A stretch of 64,000 nt of DNA from Candidatus Binatia bacterium (GCA_029248525.1 JAQWJE010000008.1:1-64000), one strand, 5' to 3'. Positions 25,114-35,625 are shown, numbered from the stretch's first letter. Made by a program: numbers and translations. Notes: a model not told the origin generated them from the sequence alone.

Positions 25114-26190
25114 ATGCTTTTTGAACTCCTCTACCCACTGCATACGACCTACTCGGCCTTCAATGTTTTTCGATATATTACGTTTCGCACACTTCTCGCC
25201 GGTTTGGCGGCGCTGATCATTTCGCTTTGTCTGGGACCTCTGTTGATTCGCTGGCTGGGTTCGATGAAAGTCGGCCAGAACGTCCGCAATGATGGCCCGG
25301 AAAGCCACCTGGCCAAGGCCGGGACGCCCACGATGGGCGGCACTCTGATTCTTTTCTCCGGTCTGCTGGCGACGTTCTTGCTCGCTGATCTTCGAAATTC
25401 GTTCGTATGGCTCGCGCTTTTGGTCACACTTGGATTTGGCGCCATCGGTTTTGTGGACGACTACCGCAAGCTGCGCGGGCAGAGCTCCGATGGACTTTCG
25501 GCGCGCGGAAAACTGCTCCTGCAGGGGATTTTGGGCCTCGCGGCGGGACTCTTTCTGGCAACGCGTCCAGAGTTCTCGACGACACTCAATTTTCCTTTGC
25601 TCAAGGAATTCAACCCGGACCTGGGCTGGTGGTACGTTCCCTTCGCGGCTTTTGTTCTTGTAGGCACATCGAATGCCGTGAACCTGACGGATGGACTCGA
25701 TGGCCTGGCGATCGGCCCGGTGGCGATCGCTGCGGCAACTTCGGGGTTGTTTACCTATATCGCCGGCAATGCAGTGATGGCGAATTATCTGCAGGTCGAG
25801 TACGTGCCGGGTGCTGGCGAATTGATGATCTTCTGTGGCGCACTGGTCGCCGCGAGCCTGGGCTTCCTTTGGTTCAATGCCTACCCAGCGCAAATGTTCA
25901 TGGGCGATGTGGGGTCGCTACCCCTCGGTGCCGCGATTGGTTTGCTGGCATTGGTGAGCAAGCAAGCGCTGATCCTGCCATTGCTCGGCGGTGTATTTTT
26001 TGTCGAGGCACTCTCGGTGATTCTGCAGGTAGGATCATTCAAGCTGCGTGGCAAGCGCATCTTTCGTATGGCGCCCATTCATCACCACTTCGAGCTCAAA
26101 GGTTGGCCAGAGCCCCTTATTATTGTGCGCTTCTGGATCATTGCGGTGATCTGCGCCTTGCTATCGTTGGCGACATTGAAATTGCGATGA
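25114..26190 (+). CDS. mraY: Phospho-MurNAc-pentapeptide translocase
   Basis: Makes lipid I by joining phospho-MurNAc-pentapeptide to undecaprenyl phosphate in the inner membrane. 358 residues with about ten membrane spans. Conserved cytoplasmic motifs: [45 protein letters not shown] and the histidine motif [12 protein letters not shown] use ATG 25114 ([10 protein letters not shown]), the classic N-terminus; the frame is open to 24991 but that extension lies in the structured interval and has no family match. The stop overlaps murD as ATGA. Confidence 0.97.
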   Translation: MLFELLYPLHTTYSAFNVFRYITFRTLLAGLAALIISLCLGPLLIRWLGSMKVGQNVRNDGPESHLAKAGTPTMGGTLILFSGLLATFLLADLRNSFVWLALLVTLGFGAIGFVDDYRKLRGQSSDGLSARGKLLLQGILGLAAGLFLATRPEFSTTLNFPLLKEFNPDLGWWYVPFAAFVLVGTSNAVNLTDGLDGLAIGPVAIAAATSGLFTYIAGNAVMANYLQVEYVPGAGELMIFCGALVAASLGFLWFNAYPAQMFMGDVGSLPLGAAIGLLALVSKQALILPLLGGVFFVEALSVILQVGSFKLRGKRIFRMAPIHHHFELKGWPEPLIIVRFWIIAVICALLSLATLKLR

Positions 26191-27530
26191 AGGAAGCGGC
26201 GCTGCAGGGAGCCGAGGTGCTCGTCATCGGGAATGGTCGAACCGGCAATTCGGTTGCGAAATATCTTCTCGGTTGCGGCAGCGAAGTTGTCCTCTGCGAT
26301 CAATCACCGCAAGCGGTTTGTGCGCCCGACCTTGCGACGCAGGTGAAGTTCCACGCAGGCAATGAGGGTGCCGGACTTGTCGCTGGCAAGTCGCTGGTTG
26401 TGCCAAGCCCGGGCGTACCGGCGACGGCACCCGTGCTGCTTCGGGCCCGGGACCTGGGTGTTCCTGTGCTCTCGGAGATCGAATTGGCAGCAACCGCTCT
26501 GAAGGTCCCGCTTCTCGCGATTACCGGGACCAATGGCAAGAGTACAACAACCGAACTGGTGGGCGCGATGTTGCGAGCCGCCGGTCGGAGGCCTTTTGTC
26601 GGGGGCAACCTGGGGACGCCGTTGCTTCTCGCGCTGGAGAATGACGTCGATACGGTGGTCGCCGAGATCTCCAGTTTTCAATTGGAGTGGGTCGAGGACT
26701 TCCATCCCCGTGTCGCTGCCATTTTGAATCTGACCCGAGATCACCTCGATCGACATGGCGATATGGAATCCTACGGCGAGATCAAGGCGCGGATCTTTCA
26801 GCGTCAGACTCCAGACGATGTGTTGATCATCAACCGGGACGATGCGGAGGTTCGCCGTCTCGCGGACACGGCGAGCGGTGAGGTTCATTCGTTTGGCCGA
26901 TCGCCCCTGCTCGGCAGGGGGGCGCGGATCCACGACGATCGGATCGAGGTCGTTGGGGCATCGGAGACTTTCGCGGTTCCTCTCGTATCTGCGGCACTTG
27001 ATGGTGCCCATAATGAGGAGAATATGGCGGCGGCCCTGCTGCTGGCGCTCGCGCTCGGGGTTCCGCAAGCGGCGGCTGTTTCGGTCCTCGACGGGTTTGT
27101 CGGGCTGCCGCATCGGATGGAGCGAGTGGCCGAGGTGGCCGGCGTCACCTTTATCGATGACTCCAAGGGAACCAACGTCGGCGCTCTTTGCAAATCCTTG
27201 ACCGGCTTCCCGCAAGGGCGCGTGATTCTGCTCGCGGGCGGCCGTGCGAAAGGTGCTTCGTTCTTGCCGGCTCGCGAGTTGGTAGCCGAGCATGCTCGGG
27301 CGGTCGTCGCGTATGGCGAAGCGGCCGATGCGATCGGTGACGCTTGGTCGAGTGTGGTTCCGGTGCAGAAGGAAGCCAAATTTTCGGATGCATTTACGGC
27401 GGCATGGGAGCTTTCGGTGGCGGGCGACACGCTGCTGCTCTCGCCGGCCTGTGCGAGTCAGGATCAATTTATCAACTATCAGGAGCGCGGGCAGGCGTTT
27501 GCCGCGCTCGCGCAGGGACTGGACAGTTGA
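26187..27530 (+). CDS. murD: UDP-MurNAc-L-alanine--D-glutamate ligase
   Basis: Adds D-glutamate to UDP-MurNAc-L-Ala; cytoplasmic Mur ligase, about 447 residues. N-terminal Rossmann-like domain ([18 protein letters not shown]), ATP loop [19 protein letters not shown], central [13 protein letters not shown] and [12 protein letters not shown]-terminal [13 protein letters not shown] and [12 protein letters not shown]. The ATG at 26187 overlaps the mraY stop by four bases; the longer open frame from 25407 is mraY read out of frame. Confidence 0.97.
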   Translation: MKEAALQGAEVLVIGNGRTGNSVAKYLLGCGSEVVLCDQSPQAVCAPDLATQVKFHAGNEGAGLVAGKSLVVPSPGVPATAPVLLRARDLGVPVLSEIELAATALKVPLLAITGTNGKSTTTELVGAMLRAAGRRPFVGGNLGTPLLLALENDVDTVVAEISSFQLEWVEDFHPRVAAILNLTRDHLDRHGDMESYGEIKARIFQRQTPDDVLIINRDDAEVRRLADTASGEVHSFGRSPLLGRGARIHDDRIEVVGASETFAVPLVSAALDGAHNEENMAAALLLALALGVPQAAAVSVLDGFVGLPHRMERVAEVAGVTFIDDSKGTNVGALCKSLTGFPQGRVILLAGGRAKGASFLPARELVAEHARAVVAYGEAADAIGDAWSSVVPVQKEAKFSDAFTAAWELSVAGDTLLLSPACASQDQFINYQERGQAFAALAQGLDS

Positions 27531-27547
27531 TCGCCCGGTCCGCACCG

Positions 27548-28678
27548 ATGCGACCGAGCTATGATCTCGGCCAGCGTCCCGCCGTTCTGGCGACCCACCG
27601 CGTGGATCGCTGGTTGTTGGGAGCGCTGGGGCTGTTGGTCGCATTGGGTCTTTTGCTCGTCCTCGATGCCAGTTTTTTTGTTGGGGCGGAGATGTATGGC
27701 GATCCTTACGCGATCGCACGCCGGCAACTGGGATTTGCCATGGTGGCTATCGCCGAGGCGGCTCTACTGACCCGCGTCCGCTCGGATGTTTTTCGTAAAC
27801 TGGCGTATCCCTCGTTGATTCTGGTGCTCTTGCTCCTCGCTGTCGTGCTGATTCCCGAGATCGGACAGGTGCGCAACGGAGCACGACGTTGGATCGCGGT
27901 TGGTTCCATGGCCTTCCAGCCATCGGAGTTGGCGAAGGTGGCGATGGTGCTTTACCTGGCACACTCTCTGGCACGGAAAGAGAAGCGTATGGGAAGCTTC
28001 AGCTACGGAGTGGCGCCGCATCTGATCGTGGCCGCTTTTCCCGCAGGGTTGCTCTTGCTGGAGCCCGACTTCGGCACAGCGGGACTTCTTGTGGCTCTGG
28101 TATTCGCGATGCTCTTTGTGGGCGGGGCTCGCCTCAGTCACCTGGCCGGATTGGTCCTGTTGGTCGTACCGCCGGCTTTCTGGCTGGTCTGGTCGTCCAC
28201 CTATCGATGGAATCGCGTGGTCGGGTTCCTCGACCCCTTTGCGGATCCTCGGGGGAACGGTTTTCAGCTGGTTCAGTCCTTTCTCGCATTCGGGAACGGT
28301 GGGGTGACCGGGGTTGGGCTGGGTGCGGGCAAGCAGAAGCTCTTCTGGATCCCGGAGGGCCATACCGATTTCATCTTCGCTCTTCTGGGCGAGTCCCTGG
28401 GTTTGTTGGGCGCGGTCTTTGTTCTCTGCTGTTTCGGGATGATTGCCTTCCGCGGGTTCGCCGTTGCGGCGCGATCGCTGGATCGCTTCTCCAGCCTGCT
28501 CGCTTTTGGTGTGACGTTCCTTCTGGTCGCGCAAGCGGTCCTGAATATCGCGGTGGTTCTGGGAGTCGTGCCGACCAAGGGGATGCCCTTGCCCCTGCTC
28601 AGCTATGGCGGCTCTTCGATGCTCACCACCGGACTCCTCGTAGGAATTCTTTTATCCCTCTCACGTGAGACGCGATGA
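27548..28678 (+). CDS. ftsW: Septal peptidoglycan glycosyltransferase FtsW (SEDS family)
   Basis: Polymerises lipid II at the septum as partner of FtsI. About 376 residues with about ten membrane spans. SEDS landmarks: NGARRWIAVGSMAFQPSELA, LEPDFGTAGLL, the Gly-rich region GGVTGVGLGAGKQKLFWIPE followed by HTDFIFALLGE, and near the end KGMPLPLLSYGGSSML. ATG 27548 is chosen (MRPSYDLGQR); a TTG at 27527 overlapping the murD stop is an alternative. It overlaps the start region of murG. Confidence 0.95.
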   Translation: MRPSYDLGQRPAVLATHRVDRWLLGALGLLVALGLLLVLDASFFVGAEMYGDPYAIARRQLGFAMVAIAEAALLTRVRSDVFRKLAYPSLILVLLLLAVVLIPEIGQVRNGARRWIAVGSMAFQPSELAKVAMVLYLAHSLARKEKRMGSFSYGVAPHLIVAAFPAGLLLLEPDFGTAGLLVALVFAMLFVGGARLSHLAGLVLLVVPPAFWLVWSSTYRWNRVVGFLDPFADPRGNGFQLVQSFLAFGNGGVTGVGLGAGKQKLFWIPEGHTDFIFALLGESLGLLGAVFVLCCFGMIAFRGFAVAARSLDRFSSLLAFGVTFLLVAQAVLNIAVVLGVVPTKGMPLPLLSYGGSSMLTTGLLVGILLSLSRETR

Positions 28679-28691
28679 GAAAGGCGATCTG

Positions 28692-29759
28692 GTGCGTGTG
28701 ATTGTCGCTGGCGGCGGCACGGGGGGGCACCTCTTCCCCGGAATCGCGGTGGCCGACGCCCTGCGTGAGACTCAAGGTGCCGAGGTCCGCTTTATGGGCA
28801 GCGAACGTGGGATCGAGCGAAAATTGGTGCCGCAGAACGGCTACCCGGTCGACCTGCTGCCGGTGCGAGGCTTTCGTGGCAAGAGTCTGACGGACTCCTT
28901 TGCTGCCGTGCGCGATCTTGCGGTGAGCTTATGGCGTGCGCGTCAGTTGGTCGCTGCTTTCGCACCCGATCTGGCGATCGGGGTGGGCGGCTACGCGGCT
29001 TTCCCGGCGATTGCGGCCGCCTGGCGGCAAGGCGTGCCGATCGTTCTTCTCGAGCAGAATGCTGCCGTTGGTTTGACGAATCGGATTCTCAGCCGATTGG
29101 CGCAGCGAATCTGTGTGAGCTTCGCCGAAACGGCGGAGGCGCTCGGGCCACGGGCGATTTTCACGGGCAACCCGATTCGATTTTCTTCTCCCGGTTCTTC
29201 GGCGCCCGCTCGGGAGGAAGGGGCGTTTCGTTTGCTGGTCTTTGGCGGCAGTGCGGGCGCACGCAAGCTGAATCAGGTGGTACCCGAGGCGGTCGGGGGG
29301 ATGACCCTTCCGGTTCAGGTACGTCATCAGGCCGGAGCCTCCGAGGCGGAGGCCGTCCGGGCTGCGTATCGAGCGTGCGACGTTGATGCGGAAGTGGAGA
29401 CCTTTATCGAGGATATGGGTGCGGCTTATGATTGGGCGGATCTGGTCATTTGTCGGGCCGGTGCTTCGACGATTGCGGAGCTGACTGTGCTGGGGTGCCC
29501 GGCGATTCTGGTGCCATATCCATATGCGACCGGTGACCACCAGACGGAGAATGCGCGGCCGCTTGATGCCGCCGGTGCTGGTTGGCTTGTCCCGGATGCG
29601 CAGTTGCAGGCTGACAGTCTGCGGGCACAGATCGAGTCGTTGCAGGCATCGCCGGATCGTTTGGCCTCGGCGGCTCAGGCGTCCCGACAGCTTGGACGCC
29701 CCGGTGCCCTCGAGGCGGTGGTCGAGGTCTGCGTGGCCGCGAGCACCGCGGGAGTGTAG
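28692..29759 (+). CDS. murG: UDP-GlcNAc--lipid I GlcNAc transferase
   Basis: Transfers GlcNAc to lipid I, giving lipid II, at the cytoplasmic membrane face; GT28 family, about 355 residues. Signature IVAGGGTGGHLFPGIAVA at the very N-terminus, then MGSERGIERKLVP, IGVGGYAAFPAIAAA, LLEQNAAVGLTNR, and the donor-binding ICRAGASTIAEL and PYPYATGDHQTENA. The GTG at 28692 (VRVIVAGGG) matches the usual MurG N-terminus; a GTG at 28665 inside ftsW would add nine residues. Confidence 0.95.
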   Translation: MRVIVAGGGTGGHLFPGIAVADALRETQGAEVRFMGSERGIERKLVPQNGYPVDLLPVRGFRGKSLTDSFAAVRDLAVSLWRARQLVAAFAPDLAIGVGGYAAFPAIAAAWRQGVPIVLLEQNAAVGLTNRILSRLAQRICVSFAETAEALGPRAIFTGNPIRFSSPGSSAPAREEGAFRLLVFGGSAGARKLNQVVPEAVGGMTLPVQVRHQAGASEAEAVRAAYRACDVDAEVETFIEDMGAAYDWADLVICRAGASTIAELTVLGCPAILVPYPYATGDHQTENARPLDAAGAGWLVPDAQLQADSLRAQIESLQASPDRLASAAQASRQLGRPGALEAVVEVCVAASTAGV

Positions 29760-29768
29760 GCAGAGGGT

Positions 29769-31163
29769 ATGAGTCAGGGGCACCGGATACATTTTGTCGG
29801 CATCGGCGGGATTGGCATGAGCGGGATCGCCGAAGTTTTGCTGAATCTGGGCTATTCCGTGAGTGGCTCGGATCTGTCGGAAAGCGATACGACCGAGCGA
29901 CTGATTTCGCTTGGGGCGCACGTGGTCTTCGGCCACGATCCTGATCATGTGGACAAGGCGGTTGATGCGGTCGTCATTTCCTCCGCAGTGAAGTTCTCCA
30001 ACCCGGAAGTGGCGCGCGCCCGCGATCTCCAGATCCCCGTGATCCCGCGAGCCGAGATGTTGGCCGAGCTGATGCGGATGAAGAGCGGGATCGCCGTTGC
30101 GGGGACCCACGGGAAGACCACAACCACCTCGCTTCTCGCGCAGATCCTCTCGGAGGCCGGGATGGATCCGACCACCGTGATCGGTGGCAAGGTGCACTCT
30201 CTCGGCTCCAATGCGCGCCTCGGAGAAGGCGAGTATCTGGTTGCCGAGGCCGACGAGAGCGACGGGACGTTTCTCCTGCTCTCGCCTACGATCGCGGTAA
30301 TTACCAATATCGACCCGGAGCATTTGGAGCATTGGGGGAGTGTGGAGAGGGCTGCCGATGCCTTCCTGGAATTTGCCAATCGGGTTCCCTTTTACGGAAC
30401 CGCCATTCTGGGCGTGGACAGTCCCCGTGTCGCGGCGCTGGTGCCTCGGCTTCGCAAGCGCTTTCTGACCTATGGGTTGACCCGGGACGCCGAGTTCAGT
30501 GCGCGTGATCTGCGCATTGAAGGTTTGGAAACCCGCTTTGTGGCCACCCGCGCCGGGGAGGATCTCGGCGAGGTCCGGGTGGCATCGCCGGGCCGTCATA
30601 TCGCCATGAATGCGTTGGCCACAATCGCTGTTTGTCTCGAGATCGGAGTTCCCTTTCCCGCTGTAGCTGCGGGACTGGCGGCGTTTACGGGAATCCATCG
30701 GCGCTTCGAGATTCGCGGACGTGCCAACGGAGTGACGGTGGTCGATGATTACGGACATCACCCCGAGGAGGTGCGGGCAACCCTGCGGGCGGCACGCGAG
30801 GGGCTGGGCGGCCGACGGATCGTGGTCTTTCAACCCCATCGATACTCGCGGACACGAGATCTTTTCGAGGATTTTCTCGGAGCCTTCGATGATGCAGACC
30901 ACCTGTTGCTGATCGATATCCACGCCGCGGGGGAAGAGCCGATCGACGGCGTTGATGCAGAATCTCTTGCAAGGGCGCTCGCCCGGCGGGGCCATGCGGA
31001 TGTTCGCTATGTGGCTGATCGAAGCACTCTGGGGGCTGCGGTGACCGAGATAGCACGTCCTGACGATGTGGTGCTTTTGATGGGGGCGGGCGATATCATT
31101 CGGGACGGGGATGGCGTTGTTGCGGCCCTTTCCGGATCACGAAATCTGCGGGGGTCTTCCTGA
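29769..31163 (+). CDS. murC: UDP-MurNAc--L-alanine ligase
   Basis: Starts the peptide stem by adding L-alanine to UDP-MurNAc; 464 residues. N-terminal HFVGIGGIGMSGIAEVLLNL, ATP loop AVAGTHGKTTTTSLLAQIL, central EADESDGTFLLLSP and ITNIDPEHLEHWG, C-terminal VVDDYGHHPEEVRATL and QPHRYSRTRDL. Complete. Its product substrate, UDP-MurNAc, needs MurB, whose gene commonly follows murC in dcw clusters but is missing here: the murC stop overlaps the ddl start (TGATG). Confidence 0.97.
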   Translation: MSQGHRIHFVGIGGIGMSGIAEVLLNLGYSVSGSDLSESDTTERLISLGAHVVFGHDPDHVDKAVDAVVISSAVKFSNPEVARARDLQIPVIPRAEMLAELMRMKSGIAVAGTHGKTTTTSLLAQILSEAGMDPTTVIGGKVHSLGSNARLGEGEYLVAEADESDGTFLLLSPTIAVITNIDPEHLEHWGSVERAADAFLEFANRVPFYGTAILGVDSPRVAALVPRLRKRFLTYGLTRDAEFSARDLRIEGLETRFVATRAGEDLGEVRVASPGRHIAMNALATIAVCLEIGVPFPAVAAGLAAFTGIHRRFEIRGRANGVTVVDDYGHHPEEVRATLRAAREGLGGRRIVVFQPHRYSRTRDLFEDFLGAFDDADHLLLIDIHAAGEEPIDGVDAESLARALARRGHADVRYVADRSTLGAAVTEIARPDDVVLLMGAGDIIRDGDGVVAALSGSRNLRGSS

Positions 31164-32104
31164 TGGAGATCGCGGGGCGGTACCGTGACCGGAAAGTCGG
31201 CATCCTGACGGGTGGACTTTCCGCAGAACGCGAGATTTCGCGCCGCAGTGCGGCGGCCGTTTACGGCGCGCTGGAGAGGCGAGGCTACGAGGTCGAACTG
31301 GTCGAGGGGGATCGGTCGGTGGCCGCCGGGCTTAGCTCTTCGGGGGTCGAGGTGGTGTTTAACGCCTTGCACGGTCGCTACGGCGAAGACGGATGCGTGC
31401 AGGGGCTCCTCGAGGTGTTGCGGATTCCCTACACGGGCAGTGGGGTTCAGGCGAGTTCCCTCGCGATGGATAAATGGCTGACCAAAAAAGTCATCGAGTC
31501 CGCCGGGATTCCGACACCTGCGGCCGATCTTCTTGCCGCCCACGATCGCCCCGATCGGTCGTATCCGATGGTTCTCAAGCCGAGGTCCGAGGGGTCCAGC
31601 AACGGCGTGGGGATCGCGCACGGGCCCGAGGAATTGCCCGCAGTCCTTGCCGGCGCACGTGCGTTTCCGGGAGATGTTCTGGCTGAGGATTTTATCGCCG
31701 GTCGGGAGGTGACAGTGGCCGTCCTCGAAGGAAAGCCGCTGGCAGCCATGGAGGTCATCGCCCTCGGCGACGAGTTTCATAGCTGGGAGGTGAAATATAC
31801 GGCGGGTCGCGAGGAGTTTATTCTCCCCGCGCCGCTGGGGGAGCGCTACGAGGAGGCGATGGCCGTCGCGGCGGCAACGCATGAAGCGGTCCAGGCGTCT
31901 GTCTACAGTCGCGTGGATTTGCGGATCGATGAAGCCGGGAACCCCTTTGTTCTCGAGTGCAACACCTTGCCGGGCCTGCACGAGTTGGGATGGTTTCCGC
32001 GGATGGCGGCCTTTGCGGGGATCGAATTTGACGATCTGATCGAGGGATTGCTGGATCGAGCGGATCTGGGCGTTGTCGAGACCGTTCGCGAGGAGGGGAA
32101 ATGA
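31163..32104 (+). CDS. ddl: D-alanine--D-alanine ligase
   Basis: Makes the D-Ala-D-Ala dipeptide consumed by MurF; ATP-grasp, 313 residues. Motifs: VGILTGGLSAEREISRRSA, VFNALHGRYGEDGCVQG, YTGSGVQASSLAMDKWLTK, MVLKPRSEGSSNGVGI, EDFIAGREVTVAVLEG, and the metal-binding end LRIDEAGNPFVLECNTLPG. ATG 31163 shares one base with the murC stop and the 3' end overlaps ftsQ by four bases. Confidence 0.97.
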   Translation: MEIAGRYRDRKVGILTGGLSAEREISRRSAAAVYGALERRGYEVELVEGDRSVAAGLSSSGVEVVFNALHGRYGEDGCVQGLLEVLRIPYTGSGVQASSLAMDKWLTKKVIESAGIPTPAADLLAAHDRPDRSYPMVLKPRSEGSSNGVGIAHGPEELPAVLAGARAFPGDVLAEDFIAGREVTVAVLEGKPLAAMEVIALGDEFHSWEVKYTAGREEFILPAPLGERYEEAMAVAAATHEAVQASVYSRVDLRIDEAGNPFVLECNTLPGLHELGWFPRMAAFAGIEFDDLIEGLLDRADLGVVETVREEGK

Positions 32105-32982
32105 AATCATCCGGAACCAGAAAAAAGGTTCGCAGTCGCGCCGGGGCCGCTACTCGCGGGCGCCACGGGAGTCATGCCCGCTTCGCTCTTGGCGCAAACC
32201 TTTCGGCTTGGGTCCGGGCTCGCCTGATGCGTCCGCAAAACATCGTTTATTTTCTGATTTTTGCCACGTTTTGCTTTACTTTTCCCTTCCTGCTGCGCTA
32301 CATAGGAAACCACCATTATTTCGCTCTGAGCGAGGTAGTGGTCGTTGGAACGGAGCGACTCGACGAGTCGCAGGTGCAGAGGTGGATGGGATTGTTGGAG
32401 GGTAGGAGCATCTGGAGCGCTTCGCCGCGAACGCTGGAGACAGAGTTGGCGCGGCAACCGGCGATTGCCGGGGCCGAGGTGCGCCGCCTTCTGCCCGACA
32501 GGCTCCATGTGACGATCGAGGAGGCCGTACCGCGCGCCTTGCTCCGAGCCGGCAGTGATTTCTACCACGTCAGTGCGCAGGCCGAGATCATCGGGCCCGT
32601 CGCGCGACCCAGCGCGCTCCTGCCGATTGTCTCTCTGGACTCCGAAAAATTACCGACACCGAAAGAACTGCGCGAGGCGCTCGCTGTCGTTTCTCTCTTC
32701 GAGGAAGGTCAGGGCGGCATCGCGGTCTCCGAAGTGGAGATTGATCGTACCGACGATCGTCGTGTTCTGGTTGCGCATGCCTCCAGCGGGCGGTTGACCG
32801 TCCGGCTGGGATGGGGTGATTGGTCCGGGAGACTGGCAGCTCTTGCCCGCGTGGTAGCCGATGTTTCCGGTCCACGGGCGGAGGCCGGTTTTGTCGACAC
32901 CGCTCACCTCACGGGCACCGTCGAGGTGATCGATTCGCAAACCGTCGTCGCCAGGTGGCGTACGCGCGGAGGGGCGGCCTAG
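32101..32982 (+). CDS. ftsQ: Cell division protein FtsQ/DivIB
   Basis: Bitopic division protein linking early and late divisome parts; 293 residues. Basic cytoplasmic N-terminus (KSSGTRKKVRSRAGAATRGR), one membrane span (IVYFLIFATFCFTFPFLL, about residues 48-66), then a POTRA domain beginning YFALSEVVVVGTERLDESQV and a beta domain with PDRLHVTIEEAVPRALL. ATG 32101 overlaps the ddl stop by four bases (ATGA). Confidence 0.92.
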   Translation: MKSSGTRKKVRSRAGAATRGRHGSHARFALGANLSAWVRARLMRPQNIVYFLIFATFCFTFPFLLRYIGNHHYFALSEVVVVGTERLDESQVQRWMGLLEGRSIWSASPRTLETELARQPAIAGAEVRRLLPDRLHVTIEEAVPRALLRAGSDFYHVSAQAEIIGPVARPSALLPIVSLDSEKLPTPKELREALAVVSLFEEGQGGIAVSEVEIDRTDDRRVLVAHASSGRLTVRLGWGDWSGRLAALARVVADVSGPRAEAGFVDTAHLTGTVEVIDSQTVVARWRTRGGAA

Positions 32983-32983
32983 C

Positions 32984-34213
32984 ATGTCTCGGAAGCAGCC
33001 CATTCACGTCGCTCTCGATATCGGAACTCATCAGGTTTCGGTGCTCGTTGCGTCTGTCGAAGAGGCTGCGCCACGAATTATCGGTGTCGGAACATCGCCC
33101 TCACGGGGGCTGCGTCGGGGCGTCGTGGTGGATATCGAGGCCACGGTTCAGGCGATCCAGCGGGCCGTCCGCGAAGCCGAGATGATGGCGGATTGCGAGA
33201 TCCACACTGTGGTTGTCAGCCTGAGCGGCAGCCATATTCAGGGAGTGAGCAGCCACGGGATGGTTCCGATGAAGAGTCGGGAAGTCTCACGAGAGGATGT
33301 GGATCTGGTCCTCGAAGCAGCACGCACGATCAAGCTGCCTCTGGATCGAGAAGTCCTTCATGTTCTCAGCCAGGGCTATACGGTCGACGATCAGGCGGGC
33401 ATCCGGGATCCCGAGGGAATGGCTGGCGTTCGTCTGGAGTCGCGGGTCTACGTTCTCACGGCCTCGACCCCGATCGTCCAGAATATTCAGAAATGTTGCA
33501 ATCGGGCGGGCCTCGTTGTTTCGCATGTGGTTCTCGCGCCTCTGGCTTCGGCCGCCGCTGTTTTGGGTGAGGAGGAGCGCGAGTTGGGCGTGGGTGTCAT
33601 CGATATCGGTGGCGGCACGACGGACTTTCTCGTCTTTCATGGCGGTGTGGTCCAGCACGCCTCGGTTCTGGGGCTGGGTGGTTCGCATCTGACCAACGAT
33701 ATTGCCGCCGGATTGCGCACGCCGGCGTCGGAAGCGGAGCGATTGAAGCAGCATTTCGGTTGTGCGCTCGCGAGTCGGGTGCCGGCCAATGATCATATCG
33801 AGGTTCCGGGTGTGGGGGGACGGGAATCCCGGCAAGTCTCACGCCAGGTTCTTGCTGAAATCATCGAACCGCGGACCGAAGAGATTCTTTCGTTGGTAGC
33901 TCAGGATGCGTCGCAAGCACGGGTTGAGGGTTTTCTGAGTTCGGGAGTTGTTCTTGTCGGTGGAACCGCGGAGCTGCCGGGCATTGTAGAGTTGGCGGAG
34001 CGGGTGCTGGGTTTGCCGGTGCGCCGCGGAGCGCCCCGAGAGGTTACAGGTCTCGGAGAAATGGTGGGCGATTCCTCCTGGGCGACCGGGGTGGGGCTGT
34101 TGTTGCTCGCGGATAGTGAAGAGTTGTTGTCTCGACAGGAAGAAGACGTTCCTGCGGGTGTCTTGACGCGTTTTCGTTCTCGAATGGGCGATTGGTTGCG
34201 AGATTTCTTTTAA
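32984..34213 (+). CDS. ftsA: Cell division protein FtsA
   Basis: Actin-like ATPase that tethers FtsZ to the membrane; 409 residues. Phosphate-binding motifs are visible: [19 protein letters not shown] near the start, [17 protein letters not shown] at about 205-221, and [19 protein letters not shown]2-type subdomain lies between about residues 80 and 165. The C-terminus [15 protein letters not shown] is an amphipathic membrane-targeting helix. ATG 32984 lies one base after the ftsQ stop. Confidence 0.96.
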   Translation: MSRKQPIHVALDIGTHQVSVLVASVEEAAPRIIGVGTSPSRGLRRGVVVDIEATVQAIQRAVREAEMMADCEIHTVVVSLSGSHIQGVSSHGMVPMKSREVSREDVDLVLEAARTIKLPLDREVLHVLSQGYTVDDQAGIRDPEGMAGVRLESRVYVLTASTPIVQNIQKCCNRAGLVVSHVVLAPLASAAAVLGEEERELGVGVIDIGGGTTDFLVFHGGVVQHASVLGLGGSHLTNDIAAGLRTPASEAERLKQHFGCALASRVPANDHIEVPGVGGRESRQVSRQVLAEIIEPRTEEILSLVAQDASQARVEGFLSSGVVLVGGTAELPGIVELAERVLGLPVRRGAPREVTGLGEMVGDSSWATGVGLLLLADSEELLSRQEEDVPAGVLTRFRSRMGDWLRDFF

Positions 34214-34271
34214 ACGTCACTCGAGGCCTGGGCAGGCAGCGCGTTGTGATGGGATGTTGAGGAGGCTGGGG

Positions 34272-35531
34272 ATGAAAGAGCAAATGGCAGACAATCAAGA
34301 AGGCGCGAAAATCAAGGTCGTCGGAATTGGTGGCGGCGGTGGCAATGCGGTCAACACCATGATTCAGGCCGGGATGCCGGGCGTCGAATTCGTCGTCGGC
34401 AACACCGACGCACAGGCTTTGGTGCACAGCCTGGCACCGGTCAAGGTTCACCTTGGGGGTGAGGTCACCAAAGGCCTCGGGGCAGGCGCTGATCCCGAAA
34501 AGGGGCGTAACGCTGCGCTGGAAGACACCGAGATGTTGCGGGATATCCTGACCGGTTCGGATATGGTCTTTGTGACAGCCGGCATGGGCGGAGGCACCGG
34601 AACGGGTGCGGCGCCCGTCGTGGCTGCTGTGGCCAAGGAGGCCGGGGCACTGACCGTCGGAGTGGTCACAAAGCCCTTCATCTTCGAGGGACGGCGACGG
34701 ATGCGGCAAGCCGAGCAGGGCGTCGAAGATCTCAAAAAGAATGTCGATGCGCTGATCACGATCCCGAACCAGCGTCTGCTCTCGGTCTCCAGTCGGAATA
34801 TGCCGATCACGGAGAGCTTCCAGAAAGCTGACGATGTCCTCTTGCAGGCGGTGCGCGGAATTTCGGATTTGATTACCGTGCACGGGCTTATCAACCTCGA
34901 CTTCGCGGATGTGCGCGCGATCATGAGCGAGATGGGGATGGCGATGATGGGTGCTGGTCTTGCCGAAGGCGAGAATAGAGCTGTCGAGGCCGCGCAGCGC
35001 GCGATTTCCTCGCCGCTTCTCGACGATGTTTCCATTCAGGGGGCGCGCGGTGTGTTGATCAATATCACGGGCGGCCCGGATCTCTCGCTCCATGAGGTCA
35101 ATGAAGCGGCAACTCTGATCGAGGAAGAAGCGCACGAAGATGCCAACATCATCTTCGGTGCAGTGATCGATGAAGAAATGGCCGGCAAGCTGAGAATTAC
35201 CGTGATTGCGACCGGATTTGGCGAGTCGGGCAGTTTGGCTCTGCCGACGGCAGACGAGGTGTTGGGACACCGCGAAGGCTTTGGCAATCGAGGGCGTCCG
35301 GATCTGACCACCCCCGCGGCACCGCCGCCAATCCCGGCCGCGACCCCGATCGGGGCTGCCGGCACGGGACAGGACGGTCGTCGAGTTGTCCGGATGGGAA
35401 TGATCGAAGATGGTGCCGATCCGGTGCTTCGTCAGCACGAGGAGGCCAGTCACGCTCCGTCGACGATGGATGCGGTGGATGACGAGTCCGAGTACGATAT
35501 CCCGACGTTTTTGCGAAAACAGTCGCAGTAA
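34272..35531 (+). CDS. ftsZ: Cell division GTPase FtsZ
   Basis: Tubulin homologue that forms the cytokinetic ring; 419 residues. Motifs: [17 protein letters not shown], the GTP-binding tubulin signature [10 protein letters not shown], and the T7 loop [17 protein letters not shown] (catalytic Asp). A Pro/Ala-rich linker is followed by the C-terminal peptide [11 protein letters not shown] that binds FtsA. The ATG at 34272 has a full AGGAGG six bases upstream; the in-frame ATG at 34254 would place that ribosome-binding site inside the gene. Last gene of the dcw cluster. Confidence 0.97.
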   Translation: MKEQMADNQEGAKIKVVGIGGGGGNAVNTMIQAGMPGVEFVVGNTDAQALVHSLAPVKVHLGGEVTKGLGAGADPEKGRNAALEDTEMLRDILTGSDMVFVTAGMGGGTGTGAAPVVAAVAKEAGALTVGVVTKPFIFEGRRRMRQAEQGVEDLKKNVDALITIPNQRLLSVSSRNMPITESFQKADDVLLQAVRGISDLITVHGLINLDFADVRAIMSEMGMAMMGAGLAEGENRAVEAAQRAISSPLLDDVSIQGARGVLINITGGPDLSLHEVNEAATLIEEEAHEDANIIFGAVIDEEMAGKLRITVIATGFGESGSLALPTADEVLGHREGFGNRGRPDLTTPAAPPPIPAATPIGAAGTGQDGRRVVRMGMIEDGADPVLRQHEEASHAPSTMDAVDDESEYDIPTFLRKQSQ

Positions 35532-35579
35532 TTGAACGGTTTCCGGGGGCCTGCTCTCCCCGGGGACTTCCCGGCCTGA

Positions 35580-35619
35580 AAACGCCTCTCGAGAAGATTC
35601 CTCGGGGGGCGTTTCTTTT
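35580..35619 (+). terminator. Rho-independent terminator closing the dcw cluster
   Basis: AAACGCCTCTCGAG (35580-35593) pairs with CTCGGGGGGCGTTT (35601-35614), 14 pairs including two G-U, loop AAGATTC, followed by CTTTT. Sits 48 bases after ftsZ and just before the radical SAM gene. Confidence 0.8.
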
Positions 35620-35625
35620 GCGCGT

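Noticed and set aside
24696-25124. 144-residue plus-strand frame between murE and mraY
   Set aside because: No Mur ligase motifs; Arg/Cys/Gly/Trp-rich composition from G-rich DNA; it overlaps strong hairpins and the mraY start. Treated as a chance frame.
28929-30995. 688-residue open frame antisense to murG and murC
   Set aside because: Spans two well-identified genes on the plus strand; its sequence is low-complexity and fits no protein family. Long antisense frames are expected at this GC content.
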